A stretch of DNA of 5,929 nucleotides from Lentisphaeria bacterium (lineage in GTDB: Bacteria > Verrucomicrobiota > Lentisphaeria > Victivallales > GWF2-50-93): assembly GCA_020056205.1 (NCBI GenBank), contig JAGVIF010000162.1, positions 1 through 5,929 of the forward strand. The letters run 5' to 3'. A program made the translations under genes and the position numbers. Below are positions 1-4,672 of the stretch, piece after piece. Position 1 is the stretch's first letter; every line of letters starts with the position of its first letter. Below the pieces are notes generated by a model. That model was not told the DNA's origin. It ran no database searches and worked only from the letters and a program-made list of their open reading frames with translations.

Positions 1-7
1 CCGACCC

Positions 8-121
8 GAATGGCGCTAAGTTAAGGATTTCGAAAAAAGTAACTCGGGTCTATCTGACCCGAGAGTCGCGGGTCAAATAGACCCGCGCTACCTCGAAATA
101 CGCATTAACTTAGCGCCATTC
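8..121. mobile_element. MITE-like palindromic element
   Basis: The outer arms are a perfect 17-bp inverted repeat: gaatggcgctaagttaa at 8-24 and its reverse complement at 105-121. A second pair of 7-bp arms lies inside (atttcga 27-33, tcgaaat 93-99). In the centre are two adjacent hairpins, each with an 8-bp stem and 5-nt loop (43-63 and 67-87). The hairpins are near reverse complements of each other. The element is flanked on both sides by gaccc (3-7 and 122-126), which could be a 5-bp target-site duplication, although gaccc also occurs inside the hairpins. It has no coding capacity. The form fits a non-autonomous transposon moved in trans; I cannot assign it to an IS family. Confidence 0.6.
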
Positions 122-194
122 GACCCCGAACGAAACAAAAATACATAACAACAGTACGAAATGCGAGAGTGAAAAAAGTAGAATTTAGCGTCCT

Positions 195-240
195 ACTGCG
201 AGTTTCGCAGTTTTATCAAAATGAAACTAAATTGATAAAA
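195..240. repeat. Two abutting inverted repeats upstream of the first gene
   Basis: The first is a 7-bp stem with a 3-nt loop (actgcga 195-201, tcgcagt 205-211) followed by a short T run, so it could act as a weak terminator for whatever lies to the left. Its core at 196-210 is one base away from the ctgcgaatttcgcag palindrome seen elsewhere in the window. The second is a perfect 9-bp pair (ttttatcaa 211-219, ttgataaaa 232-240) that overlaps a possible promoter and could be an operator. Both roles are inferred from structure only. Confidence 0.4.
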
Positions 241-241
241 T
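213..241 (+). promoter_or_regulatory. Possible sigma70 promoter for the sensor pair
   Basis: The -10 candidate TAAAAT (236-241) matches the consensus at five of six positions and is preceded by TG one base upstream, an extended -10. The -35 candidate TTATCA (213-218) is weak and sits 17 bp upstream. The inverted repeat 211-240 overlies both boxes. This is the best candidate before the gene at 332 but it remains weak. Confidence 0.3.
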
Positions 242-269
242 CGGTGTTCATCGGTGTTCATCGGCGGTG
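240..269. repeat. Short tandem repeat, 10-bp unit
   Basis: The unit atcggtgttc occurs twice (240-249, 250-259), followed by a diverged third start (atcggcggtg, 260-269). Similar ATC(G/T)GTGTTC tandem stretches occur between genes in many environmental bacteria; their role is unknown to me. It lies between the promoter candidate and the first gene, so it would be in the 5' leader. Confidence 0.6.
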
Positions 270-331
270 AAGTTTCAAAGGAGAAATCCTGAATTCCTGC
301 GAAATCTTAGTTTCGCAATCAGCTCAATAAA

Positions 332-1198
332 ATGCGAAATTACTTGTTTTTCTATAAAAATATCACATCGTCAGTGGTTTATGACTTTTGCAACCGGCTC
401 GCAGGACTTGTTCTATTCTGCGCGCTCATCTTTCCGAATTCCACGCGTTCGGAAAAAATAAACTATACAGTTTCCGTTGTCCGGGCGGATTCGGCCGCTC
501 CCGCTGAATTGCAAAGCAAAATAAACTTTGTTCAGGCGTCAGACTTTTCCTTCTCCGCTTTCGTCTCAAACAATAAAATATTCATCTCCATCGAATTCAA
601 CGAGAAAGAGGAAAGACGCTCCCACAGGTCATGGGTCTGGAATCCTATCGAACAATTCTACAAAGAAGACCACGGCGACAGAGAAAGCGTCGTCTCTATT
701 ATATTAAAAAAATCAGGCGAACCTTTTGCGGACATGTGGATATGGCGCTCATTCATCAGCAACCCCGCCGAAATAGCCGAGGACTTTCAAGTTTTTTATC
801 AGAAAAACGACGACAGCGCTCCGTCTCTTGTAAAAAGGGATGCGGGGCGGATATGCTGGGAATCAAGATACTTTGATGAATTCGCGGGGGAACGACTCCC
901 AAGATTTTACCACAAAAAGCCGTCCGGCTCCTCCGCCGATGTTTCCGCCCGCGGAATATGGAAAAACGGCAGATGGCATTTAAAAATCTCAAGAGCCCTC
1001 GACACCGGAAATCCTGATGACATCGTTATTGCGAAAGAAGACACTATCATCATGTCCGTATCCAGGGGAATGCCGGATTTTTCACCCCCCAACCCGGATG
1101 AAATTTCCGAATTATCCCCGCCGCCGGATGACAAAGCCCCTGCGAATTTCGCAAATATCGCAGTAATCGAATTGAAGATTACGGGGGAAAAAAGATGA
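332..1198 (+). CDS. Exported protein with ethylbenzene-dehydrogenase-type haem-binding domain
   Basis: The 288-residue product has a hydrophobic stretch at about 23-35 ending near NSTRS, read as an export signal, and no later membrane segment, so it is probably periplasmic. The body resembles the EB_dh haem-binding domain family (gamma subunits of ethylbenzene and DMSO-reductase-like dehydrogenases): DRESVVSIIL at about 116-125, DMWIWRS at 134-140 (the family's diW.Wk patch), and GIWKNGRWHLKISRAL at 208-223. There is no CxxCH, so c-type haem is not expected; b-type haem is possible, but I cannot name ligands with certainty. The C-terminus is proline- and acid-rich (about 248-270). The ATG at 332 has no clear ribosome site. 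An AAAGGAG at 277-283 is followed by an in-frame stop (290-292), so it does not serve this frame; GTG at 374 is an alternative start. The stop overlaps the start of the kinase gene (ATGA), indicating co-translation. No dehydrogenase catalytic subunit is nearby, so a sensory rather than respiratory role is inferred. Confidence 0.7.
   Translation: MRNYLFFYKNITSSVVYDFCNRLAGLVLFCALIFPNSTRSEKINYTVSVVRADSAAPAELQSKINFVQASDFSFSAFVSNNKIFISIEFNEKEERRSHRSWVWNPIEQFYKEDHGDRESVVSIILKKSGEPFADMWIWRSFISNPAEIAEDFQVFYQKNDDSAPSLVKRDAGRICWESRYFDEFAGERLPRFYHKKPSGSSADVSARGIWKNGRWHLKISRALDTGNPDDIVIAKEDTIIMSVSRGMPDFSPPNPDEISELSPPPDDKAPANFANIAVIELKITGEKR
376..400. repeat. Half-copy of the palindromic repeat inside the signal-peptide region
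   Basis: These 25 bases match the right arm of the inverted repeat at 4578-4652 at 22 of 25 positions, and match the reverse complement of its left arm with only a single-base gap. They lie in the coding sequence, spanning about residues 15-23 (VVYDFCNRL), just before the hydrophobic core of the signal peptide. This would explain an unusually long n-region. Confidence 0.6.
1140..1154. repeat. 15-bp palindrome of the TGCGAAWTTCGCA class
   Basis: ctgcgaatttcgcaa contains a perfect 6+1+6 palindrome at 1141-1153. It lies inside the coding sequence of the exported protein (residues NFA near 272-274). Related copies are at 196-210, 5118-5132, 5161-5175 and 5451-5465. Confidence 0.6.
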
Positions 1199-2697
1199 TA
1201 AGCTATTCCAAAACAAGGAAAATATTTTTTTGGATATATGTGATACTGACCCTCCTGTTCTCCTCGCTGCTCATATATTTGGGGAAAAAAGACATAGACA
1301 GAGCCAACGCTTTCGCGGAGAGGGAAAAAACATATATAGACAACATCATGAACTGCTCGGAAAAACTCAACAAAGCCCTTTCTTCTCTTCACGGGGCGAT
1401 GCTTTCCAATAACCCGGCCAAGTTCTCATCACTCGAAGCGGATTTCCTTAATCTGAAAAAACAAATCAACTCTCTTTCCCCAAAAAATGGCGATAAAAAT
1501 ATCCAACGGGACATCGAAGCTCTGAAAAAAAATATGATGAGAATATCCTCCGCGCTGGATTCGTTGAGAAACGATTTGTTATGCTTCCCCCCGGATATTG
1601 ATATTTTGACCTCCCAAGACTACCTGTGCATAAGTTCCTCTCTGTCCGCCTCCTCCGAAATAATACACGCGCTCGTTTCCAAGGTGAATGAACAGGCCAA
1701 TTTTCTCCGCGAACAAAGCCTTTTCTTTTTCAAAAAACTCCAATATACGCTCGTAACCTTCTTCATCCTCACAACACTATTTGCCGTCTCATCGTCTTCT
1801 TATTCAAGCTTTCTGCTGAAAAAATATCTCAAACTCCTCAGCGAAGGAACAAAACAGATAAGCTCAGGCAATCTGAAATACAGGTTTGCGAGCCTCGAAT
1901 CCGATGAAATGGGCTCGCTGATGAGCGACTTCAATGTCATGGCCAGAAGACTTGAACAACAAACCGTAGAACTCAAGGAAATAAACAGAAAAATCGAGGA
2001 AAAAGCCACGCAACTAGCCGAGGCGAATCTGCACAAAGACAGGTTCTTCGCCAATATGAGCCATGAATTGAGAACTCCTCTCAATTCCATAATCGGATTC
2101 TCTGAACTCATCATCGAAAGAAATAACTATGACAAAGTAAAGATAGTCGAAAACTCGCGCAAAATTCTCTCCGCCGCCGAACATCTGCTCGCCCTTATCA
2201 GCGGTCTCCTTGACATCGCGAAAGCGGACGCCGGAGTTCTCCTGCCGAACCGCAAAGAACATGAAATAACAAAGACCGTCGCTGAAACCGTGGAAATGCT
2301 GAAACCTCTCGCCGAAAAGAAAAACCTGTCCCTTGACCTTCTCCTCCCCCCTCCCATGAAGGCGTATTACGATGAAAAAATGATGCGCCAAGTTCTCATA
2401 AACGTAATAGGAAATTCTATAAAATTCACGAAAGAAGGATGGGTGAAAGTCAAAATTGAAAGAACCGGCGATATGATAAAAATTGAAGTAAGCGACACGG
2501 GGATAGGAATTTCCGACGAAGAACAGAAAAAAATATTTAAAGACTTCCACCGCGTCGAAAACGGTTTGACTTCAAATTATGAGGGCGTTGGACTCGGACT
2601 CGCCCTGAGCCGGAGACTCATTGAACTGCATTCCGGAACCATCCAACTCTCAAGCGCGCTCGGAAAAGGAAGCTCATTCAGAATCCTGATTCCGTGA
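1195..2697 (+). CDS. Membrane sensor histidine kinase (HAMP-HisKA-HATPase)
   Basis: The product has 500 residues. TM1 is at about 11-29 and TM2 at about 183-203, enclosing a roughly 150-residue, largely helical extracytoplasmic sensor region. A HAMP linker (about 205-256) runs into a coiled coil (about 250-280). The HisKA H box is SHELRTPLNSIIGFSEL with phospho-acceptor His290. The ATPase domain shows the N box NVIGNSIKFT (402-411), G1 DTGIGIS (434-440) and G2 GVGLGLAL (464-471). The protein ends at the normal domain end, with no receiver or extra PAS domain. The start ATG overlaps the upstream stop, with a G-rich tract (1183-1187) as possible ribosome site. It autophosphorylates on His and should pass phosphate to a response regulator, which is not in the window. 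The upstream haem-binding-like protein may be its sensing partner (inference). The stop codon lies inside a long palindrome. Confidence 0.93.
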   Translation: MISYSKTRKIFFWIYVILTLLFSSLLIYLGKKDIDRANAFAEREKTYIDNIMNCSEKLNKALSSLHGAMLSNNPAKFSSLEADFLNLKKQINSLSPKNGDKNIQRDIEALKKNMMRISSALDSLRNDLLCFPPDIDILTSQDYLCISSSLSASSEIIHALVSKVNEQANFLREQSLFFFKKLQYTLVTFFILTTLFAVSSSSYSSFLLKKYLKLLSEGTKQISSGNLKYRFASLESDEMGSLMSDFNVMARRLEQQTVELKEINRKIEEKATQLAEANLHKDRFFANMSHELRTPLNSIIGFSELIIERNNYDKVKIVENSRKILSAAEHLLALISGLLDIAKADAGVLLPNRKEHEITKTVAETVEMLKPLAEKKNLSLDLLLPPPMKAYYDEKMMRQVLINVIGNSIKFTKEGWVKVKIERTGDMIKIEVSDTGIGISDEEQKKIFKDFHRVENGLTSNYEGVGLGLALSRRLIELHSGTIQLSSALGKGSSFRILIP

Positions 2698-2735
2698 AGG
2701 CATCCGCGACGGATGCCTTCACGGAATCAGGTTTC
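2681..2735. repeat. Long palindrome spanning the kinase stop codon
   Basis: Perfect 22-bp arms (2685-2706 and 2710-2731) flank the 3-nt loop cga, and the stem continues three more pairs past one T-T mismatch to 2681 and 2735. The kinase stop TGA (2695-2697) is inside the left arm. The apex ggcatccgcgacgg (2699-2712) matches the loop region of the repeat at 4611-4624 at 13 of 14 bases. The transcript would form a very stable hairpin and could end or protect the mRNA. There is no proper T tract on either side, so a classical intrinsic terminator is doubtful. Confidence 0.75.
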
Positions 2736-2970
2736 ACAGAAAAATAAGCAAAATCCCCAAAAAACACACGGTTTCCGCTTGAATCGCCTGCAAAATCCAT
2801 CTATATTCCGGCGTGAACAGAACCTATAGCTTTTCAGAAAAATAATTTTACAAACCGTGAGCCGCGAACCTATGAAATCAACCACAGCCAAAAAAAAATA
2901 CACGCTTTCTGGAAACCCCATTGAATTTTACATTCAAATTTAAAAAAAATTAACATCGGAATATAAAAAA
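2736..2970. other. Intergenic region before dut
   Basis: This is A-rich non-coding DNA with a promoter candidate at 2779-2807, a small inverted repeat (ttgaat/attcaa near 2921-2937) and A tracts close to the dut start. An open frame on the minus strand here has no recognisable features and low-complexity composition; I treat it as chance. I see no RNA gene. Confidence 0.5.
2779..2807 (+). promoter_or_regulatory. Sigma70-type promoter candidate for dut-eboD-eboE
   Basis: The -35 TTGAAT (2779-2784) and -10 TATATT (2802-2807) are separated by exactly 17 bp. Transcription would begin near 2814, giving a leader of about 157 nt before dut. It lies just past the palindrome that closes the kinase gene, which fits a new transcription unit. 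Confidence 0.45.
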
Positions 2971-3411
2971 ATGAAAGTCGCCGTAAAAGTGAAAATGTTA
3001 GCCGGATGCGAGGATATTGCCCCTAAAAAAGCTCATCATGACGATGCCGCATTTGATTTGATGGCAAGGGTTGACATGGAGCTTAAACCGGCCGAGCCTC
3101 ATCTTGTTCCAACCGGAATCTTTATGGAAATTCCTCAAGGCTATGAGGGACAAGTCAGGCCCAGAAGCGGACTGGCGTTAAAACACGCGATAACCGTTTT
3201 AAACAGCCCCGGAACCATAGACGCAGGTTATCGCGGAGAAGTCTCCGTAATCATAATGAATTGCGGCAAAGAACCTTACAGCCTAAAACGCGGCGACCGG
3301 ATAGCCCAGATGGTAATAGCCAAACTGCCGGACGTTGAAATATCGCTCGTCAGCGAACTCTCCGATTCAACCCGCGGAACAGGGGGATTCGGAAGCACCG
3401 GAAAAAGATAA
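2971..3411 (+). CDS. dut: Deoxyuridine 5'-triphosphate nucleotidohydrolase (dUTPase)
   Basis: This enzyme hydrolyses dUTP to dUMP and pyrophosphate, keeping uracil out of DNA and supplying dUMP for thymidylate synthesis; the family is a cytoplasmic homotrimer with a metal cofactor. All five motifs are present in order: I AAFDLMA (26-32), II RPRSGLA (63-69), III GTIDAGYRGEV (81-91, with the catalytic-water Asp84 and the uracil-pocket Tyr87), IV RIAQMVI (110-116) and V RGTGGFGSTG (135-144), the Gly-rich arm that closes over a neighbouring site. At 146 residues it has normal bacterial length and appears intact. The ATG is preceded by A-rich sequence with only a weak CGGA ribosome-site candidate. 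The stop is 27 nt before the preferred eboD ATG (9 nt before an alternative TTG), implying one transcript. Confidence 0.96.
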   Translation: MKVAVKVKMLAGCEDIAPKKAHHDDAAFDLMARVDMELKPAEPHLVPTGIFMEIPQGYEGQVRPRSGLALKHAITVLNSPGTIDAGYRGEVSVIIMNCGKEPYSLKRGDRIAQMVIAKLPDVEISLVSELSDSTRGTGGFGSTGKR

Positions 3412-3415
3412 CCGG

Positions 3416-3446
3416 GCCAATTGCAAAACTCAAAACCGATGCCGAT
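3416..3446. repeat. Diverged half-copy of the palindromic repeat at the eboD start
   Basis: These 31 bases align without gaps to 4580-4610, the left arm of the inverted repeat at the far end of eboD, at 24 of 31 positions, and in the same reading frame (LQNSKPMP here, LQNHKPKP there). It therefore forms a direct repeat flanking eboD about 1.16 kb apart. It covers both possible eboD start codons. Confidence 0.45.
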
Positions 3447-4656
3447 AAAAAATCATTTTTCAATAAAAATAAATGTCCCCTTCGTCTCCAATGTGATTTT
3501 CGGGAGCAACTTTTTCTCCTCCCCTATTCGTCTTGAAAATGCCCTCCCCTCCCCTGAAAAAGGGAAAAAACATAAAATAATCTTCTTCGTTGAAAAAAGA
3601 GTGGCGTCTCTTTTTCCGTCCCTTTCCAACAACATCAAAGTCATTGGCCGCTCAAGTAAAAAAATCGAGATCATTGGCGAACCGATAATCCTGCCGGGCG
3701 GAGAGCAAAACAAAAATATCGGCTCTTCCCTGAAAATCTGTTCCATCCTTTCAAAATATAAAATATGCCGCCAATCATTTGTATCCGTAATAGGAGGCGG
3801 GGCATTTCTTGACACCGCCTGCTTCGCGGCATCCATCGCCCACAGAGGAATCCGCCAGATAAGATTCCCGACAACGGTAGTCTCGCAGTGCGATTCAGGA
3901 ATAGGAGTCAAAAACGGCGTCAACATTTTCGGCAAAAAAAATTACGCCGGCACATTTGCCCCGCCGTATCTTGTTATCAACGACTTTGATTTCATCGCCG
4001 CTCTCGACAGAAGAGAAATGATCGCAGGCTCCGCCGAGGCGATAAAAGTGGCGCTGATAAAAGACGCCGCCTTTTTTGAACTCATCTCGAAAAAAACGGC
4101 GGAAATAAAAACCGGCAATCTGCCCTTCTACAGGGAGTTGATACGCAAATGCGCAAAACTTCACGCCGAACACATACAAAATTCAGGCGATCCGTTTGAA
4201 TTCGGAAGCGCCCGCCCCCTTGACTTCGGCCACTGGATCGCCCACAAGCTCGAAGCAATGTCCGCAGGACAAATCCGGCACGGCGAGGCGGTCGCAATAG
4301 GAATAGCGTCAGATTCTTTTTTCGCCGCAGAGAAAGGTTTTATAACAAAGATTGAGCTTGAAAAAATCATTAAAACTCTGCTCGATTGCGCGCTTCCCGT
4401 CTGGCACAAACTGCTTAAAAAAAAGAAAAACGGCAGATTCATCGTCCTCGACGGAATTGAGGAATTCAGAGAACACCTCGGAGGCAAACTGCACATAACC
4501 ATCCCTCGCGGCATCGGACAAAAAATCGAAGTGAATGAAATGGATGAAAAAACAATTCTCGAATCATTCGCATACCTGAGCCGGTTGCAAAATCATAAAC
4601 CGAAGCCGATGGCATCCGCAACGGCTCGGTTTATGACTCTTGCAGCTGGCTCCTGA
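3439..4656 (+). CDS. eboD: EboD-type 3-dehydroquinate synthase-like protein
   Basis: Starting at ATG 3439 the product has 405 residues. It has the dehydroquinate synthase fold: GGGAFLDTA (119-127, NAD-binding), RFPTTVVSQCDSG (142-154), VKNGVNIFGKKN (157-168), the metal ligand Glu200 in GSAEAIK, His265 and His269 in DFGHWIAH, and His281 in RHGEAVAIG. All expected zinc ligands are present. The CDSGIGVKNGVN and GTFAPP sequences resemble the EboD branch rather than AroB, and the EboE-type gene downstream supports this. The branch's substrate and reaction are not established to my knowledge. An in-frame TTG at 3421 would add six residues, but these lie in a repeat copy and neither start has a clear ribosome site, so I chose the ATG. 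About 25 C-terminal residues (from about 381) are encoded by an inverted repeat and look like an add-on. The eboE ATG follows after 16 nt. Confidence 0.82.
   Translation: MPIKNHFSIKINVPFVSNVIFGSNFFSSPIRLENALPSPEKGKKHKIIFFVEKRVASLFPSLSNNIKVIGRSSKKIEIIGEPIILPGGEQNKNIGSSLKICSILSKYKICRQSFVSVIGGGAFLDTACFAASIAHRGIRQIRFPTTVVSQCDSGIGVKNGVNIFGKKNYAGTFAPPYLVINDFDFIAALDRREMIAGSAEAIKVALIKDAAFFELISKKTAEIKTGNLPFYRELIRKCAKLHAEHIQNSGDPFEFGSARPLDFGHWIAHKLEAMSAGQIRHGEAVAIGIASDSFFAAEKGFITKIELEKIIKTLLDCALPVWHKLLKKKKNGRFIVLDGIEEFREHLGGKLHITIPRGIGQKIEVNEMDEKTILESFAYLSRLQNHKPKPMASATARFMTLAAGS
4578..4652. repeat. 75-bp inverted repeat across the eboD/eboE junction
   Basis: The left arm 4578-4608 (gagccggttgcaaaatcat and onward) pairs with the right arm 4622-4652 with only a few mismatches and two single-base bulges, leaving a loop of about 13 nt (4609-4621). 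It encodes the last residues of EboD and ends just before that gene's TGA (4654-4656). Partial copies lie at 376-400 and 3416-3446. The loop region 4611-4624 matches the apex of the palindrome at 2681-2735 at 13 of 14 bases. In RNA it would be a strong hairpin about 20 nt before the eboE ATG, possibly affecting processing or the relative output of the two genes. Confidence 0.75.
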
Positions 4657-4672
4657 ACAGATTCTCCAAAAG

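Noticed and set aside
1..331. CRISPR array or tRNA-like structure
   Set aside because: The repeats are inverted or immediate tandem units with no regular spacers, and no cloverleaf or TTCGA-loop geometry can be drawn.
267..461. Open frame of 64 codons from GTG, preceded by tandem repeats
   Set aside because: It overlaps the better-supported exported-protein gene in another frame, and its sequence has no recognisable features.
907..1392. Minus-strand open frame of 161 codons across the first two genes
   Set aside because: It lies antisense to two genes with clear family motifs and has no coherent domain of its own.
2014..2550. Minus-strand open frame of 178 codons opposite the kinase
   Set aside because: It is a shadow of the conserved kinase core; the H, N and G boxes are all on the + strand.
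2681..2735. Classical rho-independent terminator
   Set aside because: The stem is much longer than usual and no U run follows it on either strand; it is kept as a repeat with a possible 3'-end role.
2727..2921. Minus-strand open frame of 64 codons in the dut upstream region
   Set aside because: Aromatic- and Cys-rich chance translation of A-rich DNA, with no ribosome site and no recognisable similarity.
3541..3570. GC-rich ccctcccctcccctg tract in eboD as another inserted repeat
   Set aside because: It encodes a plausible surface loop, has only a 4-bp inverted repeat, and has no second copy in the window.
3439..4656. True shikimate-pathway AroB
   Set aside because: The CDSGIGVKNGVN segment and the EboE-type partner gene favour the EboD branch, and no other shikimate gene is adjacent.
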